Counted from the stretch's first letter, positions 42,846-53,172 are shown. The stretch: DNA of 64,000 nucleotides from Geobacter sp. AOG2 (GCF_019972295.1 NZ_BLJA01000001.1:2484158-2548157); one strand, 5' to 3'. Notes: generated by a model not told the origin, from the sequence alone. A program made the numbers and translations.

Positions 42846-45005
42846 GTGCAGACAACTTCGAATCCGCCCAACGGCAACGGTTTCAGCCTGCGTGCCAAGA
42901 TGACGCTGCTTTCAACGGCGGCATTCTCCGGCATTCTGCTTGTGGCCATTCTCAGCATCCTGCTCCTCAATGAGGTCCGGATCGGGGGGAGCACCTATCG
43001 GACCATCCAGGCCAACAACAACGCCCTGGAAAATATTGCCCTCCTCAAATCGGACCTCTACCAGATCAGTAATGAAATGCAGAATTTCATGCTGGAAACC
43101 GACCCCGCCACCATCGACAAGATCGTTACGACCGTGAAGCGGCTTACCGGTGATATCGACAACAAGTTCGGCATCGTCCAGAAGTCCATGAATGCACCCG
43201 GCGAACGAGAGGCAATGAACAAGGCCTACACCATCTGGTCCGAGTACAAAAAAACGCTCTTAAACGAGGTCGTGCCTGCGGCCGAACGAGGGGACGTGCT
43301 CAAGGCCAGCTATCTCATGACCGGTCTCCAAACGCAACGGTTTAACATCTTCAGCACCGCCGTCACGGCAATGGTAGAAACTCTCCACCGAGACGTCAGC
43401 ACAGCGGAGCGGCAGGCCTCTTCGAGCATCGCCACCAAAATCACGACGACGGCCACTGCCGGTCTCGTCATCATCGTTCTGATAGCCATCCTTTCGTACC
43501 TGATCACCCTTTCCATCACCAGACCGCTCAGGGCGTGCGTCGATTTCGCCCGTACCGTAGCGGACGGCAGGCTCGATAGCCGTCTCGAGATCAAGGCGGG
43601 CGGAGAAACCGGCGCCTTGGCCACAGCCATGAACACCATGGCAGAAAATCTGCAAGGCATGGTTTCCCGGGTCGATACCGCCTCCGATGAACTCACCTCC
43701 ATCGACCACAACATCGAAAAGGCGTCCCGCCAAGTGGTCAACTCCGCCAAGCTCCAGAAAGAAACCGTAGCAGAAACCTCCCAGGCGGTGGAACTCATCA
43801 ACATGTCGGTCCAGGACATATCAAACGACATCGATAAGCTTGCCGTATCTGCCTCGGAGACCTCCTCGTCGATCCTTGAGATGGCTGCCAGTATTGAGGA
43901 GGTGGCCATAAACGCCGACAAATTGGGAGGCACGGTCAACGAGGTCAGTTCCTCGATTATCGAGATGGCCACCTCCATCAAGGAGATCGACGTAAGCATC
44001 GCTAACCTGCTGGATGCCTCCAGTACCACGGCCTCCTCCATCGCCGAGATGGATGCCACGATCAAGCAGGTGGAAAAGAGCGCCATGGACACCTCGGCCA
44101 TCTCCGAGGGGGTAAAAAATGACGCCGAAACCGGCAAAAAAGCGGTGGAAGAAGCCATTGCCGGCATGCAGGACATCCGTCGTTCGTCGCACATCACCGC
44201 CGAGGTCATAGAAAATCTGTCCCTCAAAGCCAACGACATCGGCACGATCCTCTCGGTCATCGACGAAGTAGCCGAACAGACCAATCTGCTGGCCCTCAAT
44301 GCCGCAATCATCGCCGCCCAGGCGGGGGAACACGGCAAGGGATTCGCGGTGGTAGCCGACGAGATCCGCGAACTGTCCGAACGGACCAGCACCTCCACCC
44401 GCGAGATCGCCACCGTCATCAAAGGGGTGCAGAACGAGACCGCACGCGCTGTTGAGGCGATCAGCCTGGCGGAACAGTACATCTCCGAGGGGGAAAAGCT
44501 TTCCCAGCACTCCGGCACCGCTCTGGAAAAGATTGTCGACGGCGTCCAGAAGGCCAGTATCCAGGTTCGGGAAATAGCGCGCGCCACCGTGGAACAGGCA
44601 CGAGGCAGCCAAAGCATTAAGGAAGCCATGACCAGCGTCGAGGAGATGGTCGGCCACATTGCCACTTCGGCTCGCGAGCACTCACGCGGGAGCGATCTCA
44701 TCGCGTCGGCGGTAGAGAGCATGAAGGACCTGACCATCCATGTACGTACCTCGACCCGGGAGCAGAGCCGGGCCGGTAGCCTGATTGCCCGTTCCACCGA
44801 GGATGTGACCTCGATGATCGACCAAATTCGCGATGCATGCCGCTCCCAAGGCACCAACAGCGCCCAGATACTCAAGGCCGTCGGCAACATTCAGCTATCC
44901 TCCACCGCCAATGCCGAGGCTGCCGACCTCATGGAGCAGGCCGTCACCAGCCTTTCGAAACAGATTGATCTGCTAAAGAAGGAAATGGCCGGTTTCAAAA
45001 TTTAG
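42846..45005 (+). CDS. Methyl-accepting chemotaxis protein
   Basis: About 719 residues. TM1 ([20 protein letters not shown]), a periplasmic helical-bundle domain (about 45-190), TM2 ([20 protein letters not shown]), HAMP ([18 protein letters not shown]), and a very long coiled-coil signalling domain. The hairpin tip reads [21 protein letters not shown] and [20 protein letters not shown], where most MCPs have [11 protein letters not shown]. It lacks a C-terminal CheR-docking pentapeptide. GTG 42846 is preferred (AGGAG 10 nt upstream); TTG 42837 is too close to that SD. It is an orphan sensor with no che genes beside it. Confidence 0.94.
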   Translation: MQTTSNPPNGNGFSLRAKMTLLSTAAFSGILLVAILSILLLNEVRIGGSTYRTIQANNNALENIALLKSDLYQISNEMQNFMLETDPATIDKIVTTVKRLTGDIDNKFGIVQKSMNAPGEREAMNKAYTIWSEYKKTLLNEVVPAAERGDVLKASYLMTGLQTQRFNIFSTAVTAMVETLHRDVSTAERQASSSIATKITTTATAGLVIIVLIAILSYLITLSITRPLRACVDFARTVADGRLDSRLEIKAGGETGALATAMNTMAENLQGMVSRVDTASDELTSIDHNIEKASRQVVNSAKLQKETVAETSQAVELINMSVQDISNDIDKLAVSASETSSSILEMAASIEEVAINADKLGGTVNEVSSSIIEMATSIKEIDVSIANLLDASSTTASSIAEMDATIKQVEKSAMDTSAISEGVKNDAETGKKAVEEAIAGMQDIRRSSHITAEVIENLSLKANDIGTILSVIDEVAEQTNLLALNAAIIAAQAGEHGKGFAVVADEIRELSERTSTSTREIATVIKGVQNETARAVEAISLAEQYISEGEKLSQHSGTALEKIVDGVQKASIQVREIARATVEQARGSQSIKEAMTSVEEMVGHIATSAREHSRGSDLIASAVESMKDLTIHVRTSTREQSRAGSLIARSTEDVTSMIDQIRDACRSQGTNSAQILKAVGNIQLSSTANAEAADLMEQAVTSLSKQIDLLKKEMAGFKI

Positions 45006-45174
45006 TACCCTGTGCGAGTAATCTCGAGGTATTTCAGTTTCTGGTAAGGTGTGGCGACACAGGCCAGGGCTATTCCGAAGACCCGTAATGCAGCCAGGGG
45101 CTAAAATGACCGAAATTTCCAGAAATAAATTAACCGTACAGGTCACTAAAGCTACTCCCGGAGACCACACCTAC

Positions 45175-45978
45175 ATGGACCGACTTGCCCGACGACTCGA
45201 TACACTCCGCAGCAAGAACGACAAGGCTCTAGTGACCTTCATAACCGCTGGCGACCCTGACCTGGGCACCACTGAAGAGATGATCCGGTTATTGGCCGAT
45301 GCCGGTGCGGACATCATCGAACTGGGCGTCCCCTTTTCCGACCCCATGGCCGACGGGCCGACCATCCAGCTTGCATCCGAGCGTTCCCTGGCTGCCGGCA
45401 CCACCCTGGCAGGGATTCTTGCGACCGTAACCAAGGTTAGGGCCTCCCAGGACATACCGATTATTCTAATGGGGTATCTCAACCCGATCCACGCCTACGG
45501 TTATGAACGTTTTGCCGTCGATGCCGCCCAGGCGGGTGTGGACGGCGTTCTGCTGGTGGACATGCCGCCCGAGGAGTCCGACGAGTTTCTCCGACATGCC
45601 ACTCAGAGCGGGCTGAACGTTATCTTCCTGCTGACCCCGACCTCGAATAAGTACCGCATTGCTACGGTTGCAGAATTGGGGCGCGGTTTCGTCTATTATG
45701 TCACCGTCACCGGCGTCACCGGCATGCGCAAGGACACTTCAGCGACCCTGGCGGCCGAACTGGCCAAGGTACGCAAGAAAATTCACCTGCCGGTCATGGC
45801 CGGTTTTGGCATATCCACCCCACAACAGGCCGCCGAGGTGGCAGCCATGGCCGACGGGGTCGTCGTGGGCAGTGCCATCGTCAAACTCTTCGAGCAGCAC
45901 TCCGGCACCAAGCTTAAGAGCGAATTGAAACGGTTGGTCGGCAACCTGAAACAGGCCATCTCCTCCAACGCGGCCTGA
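45175..45978 (+). CDS. trpA: Tryptophan synthase alpha chain
   Basis: Cleaves indole-3-glycerol phosphate to indole and G3P. 267 residues with the catalytic Glu in [20 protein letters not shown], the catalytic Asp in [47 protein letters not shown] and [17 protein letters not shown] 45175 ([12 protein letters not shown]) with GGAG upstream fits the family length. An open frame extends 42 codons upstream without conservation. trpB is not adjacent. Confidence 0.96.
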   Translation: MDRLARRLDTLRSKNDKALVTFITAGDPDLGTTEEMIRLLADAGADIIELGVPFSDPMADGPTIQLASERSLAAGTTLAGILATVTKVRASQDIPIILMGYLNPIHAYGYERFAVDAAQAGVDGVLLVDMPPEESDEFLRHATQSGLNVIFLLTPTSNKYRIATVAELGRGFVYYVTVTGVTGMRKDTSATLAAELAKVRKKIHLPVMAGFGISTPQQAAEVAAMADGVVVGSAIVKLFEQHSGTKLKSELKRLVGNLKQAISSNAA

Positions 45979-46092
45979 TGCCGATCTCACATTAAGGATA
46001 AGATCGTAGAGCTTGACAGTGTGGCGCTTTTTTGCTACCACCCCCTTTCACTTCTTTCTAGGTAACAACTTTGACGGATCGCGAGGTTTATT

Positions 46093-46947
46093 ATGAGCTG
46101 GTTCAATCGGGATAAAGCAGGGATAGAGCAGAATAACGCTAAAAAGGTCAAGGTCCCCGAGGGGATGTGGATCAAGTGCCAGGGGTGTTCCGAAACCATC
46201 CTTGGCAAGGATATCGAAGCCAACCTCAACGTCTGCCCCAAGTGCGGGCACCACTACCGCATCCCGGCCCGCAGGCGCCTGGAGATCCTGCTGGACAACG
46301 GCACATGGCAAGAGTTCGACGCCGGCATGAAGTCGGTGGACTTCCTTAATTTCAAGGACGCCAAGAGCTATCAGGATCGAATCGACGCCGCAGTAGCCAA
46401 GGGTGGATCAAAAGACGCCGTCATCTGCGTCGAGGGTACCATCGATGGGATCGGCGTGCAGGTCGCCTGCTTTGATTTTGCCTTCATGGGCGGCAGCATG
46501 GGAAGCGTGGTTGGCGAAAAGATCACCCGATCCATCGAGCGGGGTCTCAAACAGCGCCAACCGGTGATCATCATCTCCGCTTCAGGCGGTGCTCGCATGC
46601 AGGAAAGCATCCTGTCGCTGATGCAGATGGCAAAGACATCGGCTGCCTTGGCCAAGCTTAAGCAGGCGGGCATCCCCTTTATATCCCTCCTGACCGATCC
46701 CACCACCGGCGGCGTCACCGCCAGTTTCGCCATGCTGGGAGATCTCAATATCGCCGAGCCCAAGGCCCTAATCGGCTTTGCCGGGCCGCGGGTCATCGAA
46801 CAGACTATCCGCCAGAAACTTCCTGAAGGGTTTCAGCGCGCTGAATATCTGCTGGACCACGGCATGGTGGACGTGATCATTCCCCGTACGGAGATGCGCC
46901 CCAAACTCGCTTCGATCCTGAAGATGCTCTATCGTCCCGCAGCCTGA
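46093..46947 (+). CDS. accD: Acetyl-CoA carboxylase carboxyltransferase subunit beta
   Basis: Transfers CO2 from carboxybiotin to acetyl-CoA together with AccA. 284 residues with the zinc ribbon KCQGCSETILGKDIEA plus VCPKCGHHYR. The crotonase-type core has FAFMGGSMGSVVGEKITRSI, IIISASGGARMQESILSLMQ, LTDPTTGGVTASFAMLGDLN and GFAGPRVIEQTIRQKLPEGF. It starts an operon with folC (1-nt gap) and lptD. Confidence 0.97.
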   Translation: MSWFNRDKAGIEQNNAKKVKVPEGMWIKCQGCSETILGKDIEANLNVCPKCGHHYRIPARRRLEILLDNGTWQEFDAGMKSVDFLNFKDAKSYQDRIDAAVAKGGSKDAVICVEGTIDGIGVQVACFDFAFMGGSMGSVVGEKITRSIERGLKQRQPVIIISASGGARMQESILSLMQMAKTSAALAKLKQAGIPFISLLTDPTTGGVTASFAMLGDLNIAEPKALIGFAGPRVIEQTIRQKLPEGFQRAEYLLDHGMVDVIIPRTEMRPKLASILKMLYRPAA

Positions 46948-46948
46948 G

Positions 46949-48226
46949 ATGGCCCTGGCCGGCATACTTGAGAAACTTTACGCCCGCCGGCGTTTCGGTA
47001 TTCGTCCCGGCATGGACCGGGTTCGGCTCATCATGGAACGCCTGGACCACCCGGAACGTTCCTTCCGCAGTATCCACGTGGTCGGCACTAACGGCAAAGG
47101 GTCTACCTCGGCCTTTCTCGCCGCCATGCTCAACGCAGCGGGGGTCCGCACTGCCCTGTTCACCTCTCCCCATCTGGTAAACTTCAGTGAACGCTTCCGT
47201 ATCGACGGGCAAGAACCGGCCCCGGAGCGCCTTGAAACGCTACTCGCCACGGTCATGGCGGCGGCCCCCCCTGAGGCTACCTTCTTTGAGATCGTCACCG
47301 CCCTTGCTACTCTCTACTTTGCCGAGGAGCACGTCCAGGTGGCGATTATGGAGGCGGGCATGGGGGGCAGATCGGACGCCACCGCCATTATTCCCGCAAT
47401 GATGACAGTCATCACCCCCATAGCACTGGACCACTGCGACTACCTGGGGAAAACCTTGGCACACATCGCCGCCGAAAAAACCGGCATCGCCGAACCGGGG
47501 ACTACGGTGATCTCCGCCCGCCAGCCTGCCGAGGCTCTGGAAGCAATCCGGCAGGTATGCGTCGCGAGACAGAACCACCTCATCCTCGAGGGGGATGACT
47601 TTCGCGCCTTGTGGAGGGATTCCGGCTCCCTTTGCTACCACGGCCTCCACACGGAATTGCCAAACCTGACCCCCGGCATACCGGGCCGTTACCAATCCAG
47701 CAATGCCGGGTTGGCCCTAGCCACGGCAGAGGCCCTTGGTGCCACCGGCATACCTGTCCCGCCGAACGCTTTGGAGGCCGGTATCGGCGCTGCCCGCTGG
47801 CCCGGCCGCATGGAGCTGATACCGGGCCGGCCTCCCCTGCTCTTGGACGGTGCCCACAACCCGGCCGGTGCTGCCGCCCTGGCCGAGGCGTTGGGCGATT
47901 ACCATTACCGACGGCTTCTGCTGGTTACGGGCGTCATGTCCGACAAGGATGCCCCGGCCATGTTTGCTCCTCTGTGCGGCAAAGTCCATCACGCCTACAC
48001 TGTCACCCCTGCCGTGGAACGCGCCCTGGATGGCGCAGCCCTGGCTGCAGTCCTCGGAGCGTTGGACTTTCGGGCCACGCCCTGTGGGAGCGTCGGCAAC
48101 GGCATTGAAGCGGCATGTCGTGAGGCCGGGAGCGACGATCTGATCCTGGTGTGCGGCTCCCTGTTCACGGTCGGAGAGACCAAAGCGTGGCTGACCGGAC
48201 AACCTTTTGAAGGGATACGGGGTTAA
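46949..48226 (+). CDS. folC: Folylpolyglutamate / dihydrofolate synthase
   Basis: Adds glutamate to dihydropteroate and folates. 425 residues of the Mur ligase fold: VVGTNGKGSTSAFLAAML (P-loop), LFTSPHLVNFSERFRIDG, IMEAGMGGRSDATAIIPAMM, TPIALDHCDYLGKTLAHIAA, EKTGIAEPG, and the C-terminal PPLLLDGAHNPAGAAALAEA. The accD-folC pairing is common in proteobacteria. Confidence 0.96.
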   Translation: MALAGILEKLYARRRFGIRPGMDRVRLIMERLDHPERSFRSIHVVGTNGKGSTSAFLAAMLNAAGVRTALFTSPHLVNFSERFRIDGQEPAPERLETLLATVMAAAPPEATFFEIVTALATLYFAEEHVQVAIMEAGMGGRSDATAIIPAMMTVITPIALDHCDYLGKTLAHIAAEKTGIAEPGTTVISARQPAEALEAIRQVCVARQNHLILEGDDFRALWRDSGSLCYHGLHTELPNLTPGIPGRYQSSNAGLALATAEALGATGIPVPPNALEAGIGAARWPGRMELIPGRPPLLLDGAHNPAGAAALAEALGDYHYRRLLLVTGVMSDKDAPAMFAPLCGKVHHAYTVTPAVERALDGAALAAVLGALDFRATPCGSVGNGIEAACREAGSDDLILVCGSLFTVGETKAWLTGQPFEGIRG

Positions 48227-48237
48227 GGCGCAACGAT

Positions 48238-50283
48238 ATGAAACCCACCCGCCTGTTCATACTGCTGGCCTGCCTGGTCTGGCTCCCCACTTCCCCCTGT
48301 CATGGTGCCACTTCCATGCCTTCCGAGGGCGGCATCACCATCAACTCCGACTCCATGAGCCAGGATACGGCTAAAGAGTTATTTACCGCCACCGGCCATG
48401 TGACAATCAGGTGGCAGGGTATGACCCTCACGGCCGACAAGGCGACCTATGACGGCAAAACCCGGAGACTGTACGCCACGGACAATGTGGTTGTCGTCAA
48501 AGGAGATGAAACCCTTAAGGGAAAATCCATCAGCCTGGACCTGGACTCCGGGCGGGGCGAACTGGACAAGGGTGTGCTCAGCTCTACCACGTCCAATGTC
48601 ACCTTCACCGGTGAAAAGATTACCAGGATCAACGATAACGAGATTGAACTGACCACTACCGAGCTGACCACCTGCGACCTCCCCGATCCAAGCTGGAAAT
48701 TCGGTGCAGATCGGCTCAACGTCAACCTGCTGGGGTATGCCGTCGGCCGGGGCGTGACCTTTTATATTAAGAATGTACCGGTCCTTTATCTCCCCTGGGT
48801 TGCGTTTCCGGTTGTAAAAGACCGTAAATCCGGGCTTCTCTTTCCTCGCGCCGGCTACTCCAACGGACGGGGAGCTCAGTTGGATCTCCCGCTCTACCTG
48901 GTCATTTCTCCCAACCAGGACCTGCTACTTGATCTCGACATTGAGTCCAAGCGCGGCGTCGGCACCGGCGTGGATTATCGCTACATCCGCACCAGGGGGA
49001 GTGAAGGGCACTTCGGGGGCTACCTGATCTATGACCTGTTGCAGGAGCGCTGGCGCGGCCAGATGGGTACGACCCACAAGGAGATATTCTCGCCGACCAT
49101 GAATCTGCGAGCGGATATCAACCTGACCAGCGACAGAAACTTTCTAAGCGATTTCGGGGAAAAAAGCGGGGACTACAACCGCCAGTCCAACGATACTATC
49201 GTCAACGCCCTGAAGACCTGGCAGCATTACGCCCTTTCGAGCTACCTGCGCTTCGCCGAAGATCTCTACGCCACGGACAACAGCCGCACACTCCAGACCC
49301 TGCCGGAGATCTCCGTGGCCGGAGTCCGCCAGCAAATTTTCTCCACGCCGGTCTATTTCGATCTTGATTCCAGCTTTGCCAATCTGTACCGCGAGGTCGA
49401 TCCTATCGGCCAGCGCGTGAACGCCTTTCCGCGCTTGATGCTCGTATCCGGCCTGCCCGGCTACCTGAACGCATCGGCCTATGCCGGCCTGCATCTACGC
49501 GGCTATACCACCCAGTATACCGCCGGCACCCGGACACGGTCGGAGGATGGCGACCTGCTGCCCGAGATTGGCGGCCGCGCCTCAACATCGGTAAGCCGAA
49601 TCTACGAGGTGGGTGGCGTCTACCTCAAAAAGTTGCGCCACGAACTTACCCCGGAGTTATCCTATACCTACAGCCCGAGCCACGACCAATCAAGTCTCCC
49701 CTTCTACGACTATAACGACCGGCTCGTACCCCAAAATATCATCTATGCCTCCATAACCAGTTTCCTGGGCGGAAAATTCCAGACCGGCGACAGCACGGCG
49801 TACCACGACATCTCCCGCATCAAACTGACCCAAGGCTACAGCGTCGGAGGAACGCGACGCGACCTGTTGACCTTGGTGGACGCCAACCGCCCCTGGACCG
49901 ACCTGATGCTGGAATCCGAAACCTGGCTGCATCCCCAGGCAAAACTGACCTTCGACGCCCGTTACAACGTTTACGACAATCACATTTCCAGCGCAGCCCC
50001 CAGTGTAGAACTGGACGACAAGCAAGGAAACAGCGCCGCCGTGAGCTACCGCATGTCCCGTGATCAGGTTGAATACCTGGAAGCCAAGCTCACCACTAAA
50101 TTCTTCAACCCGTGGACCCTGGGTTATACCACCCGCTACTCCTTTGACCGCCCCGGCTTTCTCGAATCGGTCTATGCCGTCGAATACCGGCAAAAATGTT
50201 GGAGCATCAACACCTCTATCAGCGACCGGCCGGGAAACCATTTTTCTTTCCATGTCAGCTTCAACCTGGAAGGATTGATGTAG
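48238..50283 (+). CDS. lptD: LPS assembly protein LptD
   Basis: Outer-membrane barrel that, with LptE, inserts lipopolysaccharide. 681 residues. Signal peptide (LFILLACLVWLPTSPCHGAT), N-terminal OstA/LptA-like beta-taco (INSDSMSQDTAKELFTATGH, TADKATYDGKTRRLYATDNV), then the barrel (YIKNVPVLYLPWVAFPVVKD, RSGLLFPRAGYSNGRGAQLD region) ending SFHVSFNLEGLM. A pair of cysteines (TTCDLPDP and the late KCWSIN) may form a disulfide. It is shorter than E. coli LptD. It lies 11 nt after folC. Confidence 0.93.
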   Translation: MKPTRLFILLACLVWLPTSPCHGATSMPSEGGITINSDSMSQDTAKELFTATGHVTIRWQGMTLTADKATYDGKTRRLYATDNVVVVKGDETLKGKSISLDLDSGRGELDKGVLSSTTSNVTFTGEKITRINDNEIELTTTELTTCDLPDPSWKFGADRLNVNLLGYAVGRGVTFYIKNVPVLYLPWVAFPVVKDRKSGLLFPRAGYSNGRGAQLDLPLYLVISPNQDLLLDLDIESKRGVGTGVDYRYIRTRGSEGHFGGYLIYDLLQERWRGQMGTTHKEIFSPTMNLRADINLTSDRNFLSDFGEKSGDYNRQSNDTIVNALKTWQHYALSSYLRFAEDLYATDNSRTLQTLPEISVAGVRQQIFSTPVYFDLDSSFANLYREVDPIGQRVNAFPRLMLVSGLPGYLNASAYAGLHLRGYTTQYTAGTRTRSEDGDLLPEIGGRASTSVSRIYEVGGVYLKKLRHELTPELSYTYSPSHDQSSLPFYDYNDRLVPQNIIYASITSFLGGKFQTGDSTAYHDISRIKLTQGYSVGGTRRDLLTLVDANRPWTDLMLESETWLHPQAKLTFDARYNVYDNHISSAAPSVELDDKQGNSAAVSYRMSRDQVEYLEAKLTTKFFNPWTLGYTTRYSFDRPGFLESVYAVEYRQKCWSINTSISDRPGNHFSFHVSFNLEGLM

Positions 50284-50319
50284 GGACCGGAAAACGACCT
50301 GGGAATGGCATATTTTATC

Positions 50320-50349
50320 TTGACAACTGCAGGTCGGATGAATTAAAAA
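50320..50349 (+). promoter_or_regulatory. Candidate promoter of tRNA-Met
   Basis: A perfect TTGACA (50320-50325), 18 nt, TAAAAA (50344-50349), about 27 nt before the tRNA. Confidence 0.5.
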
Positions 50350-50375
50350 GTAAGGCCTTACTCAATGATGATTTT

Positions 50376-50452
50376 GGCGGCGTAGCTCAGCTGGTTAGAG
50401 CACACGGCTCATATCCGTGTTGTCCGGGGTTCAAGTCCCTGCGCCGCCACCA
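50376..50452 (+). tRNA. tRNA-Met(CAU), probably elongator
   Basis: Acceptor GGCGGCG/CGCCGCC, D arm GCTCAGCTGGTTAGAGC, anticodon loop CTCATAT (CAT), T arm CGGGGTTCAAGTCCCTG, encoded ACCA. The first acceptor pair G-C argues against initiator tRNA. An Ile2 (lysidine) tRNA is possible, but the body resembles elongator Met of related bacteria. Confidence 0.92.
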
Positions 50453-50880
50453 TTACATATAAGTAGTTTAAATTACTACTTACCAGCACAAGACCCTTCA
50501 TTTGACACACAACCTGACACATAGTCGGGAGAGTGCGGTGAAGGGTTTTCTGCGTTTAAGAAGTGTTCCAGTGCCGAGTCCCGCTTGACCTCTACGGGAC
50601 ATACCTCAAGGCCAAAGAGAGACTTAAAAACCCCTCGCACAAGAGACAAGCGGATAGCTCAAGGTGCCGCCGCGGAGTGGTGCTGTAGATTAACTCATAT
50701 ATTCTACCGATGCAGAAAACATAGTTACAGGTGCAAAGCTATTCCCAGCCAAGACGCAGGCTGCCATAGATAAACCGAAAGCCCACCACTCCGAAAGTTT
50801 TTGACGGATATATCGAAGCCCATATTTGGCATGTGGAAAGATTTGAAGTGGGATAGATTGAAAGGGGTACTCAAAATGAT
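50453..50880. other. 428-bp stretch without a gene after tRNA-Met
   Basis: No intact gene is visible. Two short plus-strand pieces could be remnants of a tyrosine recombinase or other mobile gene: VKGFLRLRS near 50537 and DLYGTYLKAKERLKNPSHKR near 50589. They are in different frames and interrupted by stops. Position directly behind a tRNA 3' end is the usual integration site. Evidence is weak. Confidence 0.3.
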
Positions 50881-51258
50881 CTAAAAGGTTTGACTATCCG
50901 TTAACCACTTAACTGCGTCTTCAAAAGAGCGAAAAGCGGCATAGGGGTACGGTAAACCGGCAATCTCCGCCATAACCGAAAACATACGAGTCATCCCAAA
51001 GTTGCTATCAATGGTGCTGACATAAGCAGTCTTACCTGATTTGTTATATGGTCTATATTCGTTTGCTAGTGCCAATATTTGTCTGAACTGTGTTGGTGTA
51101 AGAGCGTTAGCGCTCCCATCCGTAAAGTCCCATATAATATGACATTTCACCATGTGGTAATGGTTCTTGATCGCGTCTGCAACATCATCGAGCGTCAACA
51201 CTCCGAAGACCTTGAAGACAATTATGTCATCGAGATGTTCAATGGATATTGTAGCCAC
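50881..51258 (-). CDS. STAS/SpoIIAA-like domain protein
   Basis: 125 residues: MATISIEHLDDIIVFKVFGV, LTLDDVADAIKNHYHM, HIIWDFTDGSANALTPTQFR, GKTAYVSTIDSNFGMTRMFS and FRSFEDAVKWLTDS. The alternating strands and helices and the spacing resemble the SpoIIAA-like/STAS fold found in small regulatory proteins. I start at GTG 51256-51258 because AGGAGG lies 6 nt upstream. A longer frame begins nine codons earlier. No neighbour suggests a partner. Confidence 0.65.
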   Translation of the reverse strand: MATISIEHLDDIIVFKVFGVLTLDDVADAIKNHYHMVKCHIIWDFTDGSANALTPTQFRQILALANEYRPYNKSGKTAYVSTIDSNFGMTRMFSVMAEIAGLPYPYAAFRSFEDAVKWLTDSQTF

Positions 51259-51612
51259 ACCGCACCTCCTCCACAAATAATCCAAGCCAACAGCATCTGC
51301 AATTATGATTGTTTTTATATTTTAATTCATAATTACGATAATTTAACTTTTACTTCAATCATAAACTACCCAACATATGGTTACCCAACACCCATCCATC
51401 TCTACCGAATACTGAAAATGTTCACTGATCCGGGAGGGTGTTTGGACTTGGGGGGTACAGGCAAAGCACGATACCATTCGGACAGAAACTCAGGACGTTT
51501 TGTGCTGATAGCAGCTTGCAGGAACCACCGCCCGCATTCCCTCACAAACAAAACGGCCCGTCTCCAAAGAAACAGGCCGCTCTCTTCTGCATTCAGACGG
51601 TGAATCCGCCGG
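51259..51612. other. 354-bp AT-rich stretch without a gene
   Basis: It holds the cheW terminator near its right end. The left part is AT-rich (ATTTTAATTCATAATT near 51320). Nothing else is recognisable. Confidence 0.5.
51550..51579 (-). terminator. Terminator downstream of cheW
   Basis: On the minus strand CGGCC-TGTTTC / GAGACG-GGCCG with a 4-nt loop (51554-51579), followed by TTTTGTTTG. Confidence 0.75.
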
Positions 51613-52110
51613 TCAGCCAAGGCCTTCCAACTGTGCCTGTTCCTCTGAGGTAAAGAGCTGGTTCAGGTCCAGCACCACAAGCAAATGCTCACTGCGGTTT
51701 ACGACACCCGTGATGCACTCCTGGGCAGCGCTGCCCCTCGTGATTGACGGGGCCGGTTGAATCTCGGACGACGAGATACGGATAACCTCGGCCACGGCGT
51801 CAACGGCAAATCCGTGTAACCCCCCGGCAGTCTCCATTACGAGGATACGGGAGTTGCGGTTCACTTCGCTGTCCATGAGACCGAAACGCCGCCGCAAAGA
51901 GATAATGGGGATCACCGCCCCGCGCAGGTTGATAATGCCGTCAACATAGTCGGGGGTATTGGGCATCTTGGTAATTGCCGGCAGGCGGATGATCTCCCGC
52001 ACGGACAGCACGTCAACGCCGTATTCCTCGCGCCCGAGTTCGAAGCTGACCAACTGGATGATATCGTTTGCTCCGTCGGCCCCGGTCTTTATCATGGGAA
52101 GATTGCTCAT
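51613..52110 (-). CDS. cheW: Chemotaxis adaptor protein CheW
   Basis: Couples MCPs to the CheA kinase. 165 residues with the two beta-barrel halves: QLVSFELGREEYGVDVLSVR, EIIRLPAITKMPNTPDYVDG, IINLRGAVIPIISLRRRFGL, LHGFAVDAVAEVIRISSSEI and LLVVLDLNQLFTSEE. GGAGG precedes the ATG at 52108-52110. The upstream 100 bp contain the decayed end of an MCP gene on the same strand, so it was once an mcp-cheW pair. No cheA in the window. Confidence 0.95.
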   Translation of the reverse strand: MSNLPMIKTGADGANDIIQLVSFELGREEYGVDVLSVREIIRLPAITKMPNTPDYVDGIINLRGAVIPIISLRRRFGLMDSEVNRNSRILVMETAGGLHGFAVDAVAEVIRISSSEIQPAPSITRGSAAQECITGVVNRSEHLLVVLDLNQLFTSEEQAQLEGLG

Positions 52111-52121
52111 GTCATGCCTCC

Positions 52122-52240
52122 TTACAGTTTGAACTGACCGACGAGTTGTAAAAGTGCCCAGCCTCGTGGAAAAATTGGGACAATGCAGCGGCAGTGGCTA
52201 GCCTGTCAACCTGCACAGTGACTTCGCTGATCTGTCTGAG
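52122..52240 (-). pseudogene. Decayed 3' end of an MCP gene
   Basis: The minus strand ends in ALLQLVGQFKL followed by TAA (52122-52124), the usual end of MCP signalling domains. Just upstream, in another frame, is QISEVTVQVDRLATAAALSQ, again typical of the MCP C-terminus. At least one frameshift separates them, and no upstream MCP sequence survives before the lipoprotein gene at 52332. Confidence 0.7.
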
Positions 52241-52331
52241 AACCAACCTCAGGGGCATGACCGGAGCGCACCGCAAAATCAATGTAAATATTGCGATGGG
52301 CATAAGGTGCCTGCCAATTTTACCTATCAAC

Positions 52332-53027
52332 TTATTTGAATCCGGCAGGCTTTTCCTTGTCAGGTTTAGCGTCTGCTTTTTCATCACCCTGCTTGTCCGT
52401 TTTAACGGTATCGGCAGCAATAGCCGGAGTAGGAATAGGCGTAACAACTACTACCTTGGCAAGTTCCTCTGCAATGGTATCCTCTATGATATCGAGGGCA
52501 GTCGCGCTACCACATGCGCCTCCCTGGCCGGTGGTACTTGCAAACAACCCCCACAGAAAATGCGAATCCTTTATGGGGCAACCCCAGGCAAAAGAGTCTT
52601 TCATGCTGAACTTGGCAAGCGTGGTATCCTGCGGAGCAGCCTGGCTAAGCACAAAGTCCCCATCAAAAAGCACCGTGTCTATTTTCGGGGACAGTAACGC
52701 TTCCAGCTTGCCATCTGCGGTAAGTCGGGTTATTTTCATGTCGAGAACGAAGTTTCGCGGGACATAGATGGCACAGGGTGAGAATTTTTTTCTTCTATAG
52801 AGAGCCTCCCGGACCCCTGATTCCATTCGGGCAAGTAATGCATTCTCCAGCGCCAGACCATTCCCCGCCGACACTTTAACCGTCACATTATCAACACTAC
52901 AGATAAGATCCTCAGGCTTCGGACTATCCTGAAATGCCACGGTTGCAACGTTGGAAGCAGAAGCGCAACCGGATAATGCGGCCAATGCAGCGACAAACAG
53001 GACAGTTCTCGACAACTTTGTAATCAT
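52332..53027 (-). CDS. Predicted lipoprotein
   Basis: 231 residues. MITKLSRTVLFVAALAALSG precedes lipobox Cys21. The mature part has ENALLARMESGVREALYRRK, IYVPRNFVLDMKITRLTADG and FSMKDSFAWGCPIKDSHFLW. The C-terminus is a Lys/Asp/Pro-rich tail (KTDKQGDEKADAKPDKEKPA). The middle resembles small DUF-type lipoproteins that form strands across the periplasm, but I do not recognise the family. Single gene on the minus strand. Confidence 0.65.
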   Translation of the reverse strand: MITKLSRTVLFVAALAALSGCASASNVATVAFQDSPKPEDLICSVDNVTVKVSAGNGLALENALLARMESGVREALYRRKKFSPCAIYVPRNFVLDMKITRLTADGKLEALLSPKIDTVLFDGDFVLSQAAPQDTTLAKFSMKDSFAWGCPIKDSHFLWGLFASTTGQGGACGSATALDIIEDTIAEELAKVVVVTPIPTPAIAADTVKTDKQGDEKADAKPDKEKPAGFK

Positions 53028-53172
53028 AGGAATACCCGCTATTCATAAAATATTTTGCCCGCCATGATACCGAGCCCAGCACGGTTGTCAAGATGGCAAA
53101 CTATATGTATATGCCATTTCGTGCTTTTATGGTGAGAATCCTCCTACAAGACACTCCGTTCAGAAGGAAAAC

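Noticed and set aside
43310-44890. 526-codon open frame opposite the MCP
   Set aside because: Repetitive Ser/Ala/Met-rich mirror of the coiled-coil coding strand.
45049-45174. 42-codon N-terminal extension of trpA
   Set aside because: Not part of the TrpA fold; the start at 45175 gives the usual length and has an SD.
52112-52447. 111-codon open frame between cheW and the lipoprotein gene
   Set aside because: Overlaps the lipoprotein gene and is interrupted relative to the MCP ending; better explained as an MCP remnant.
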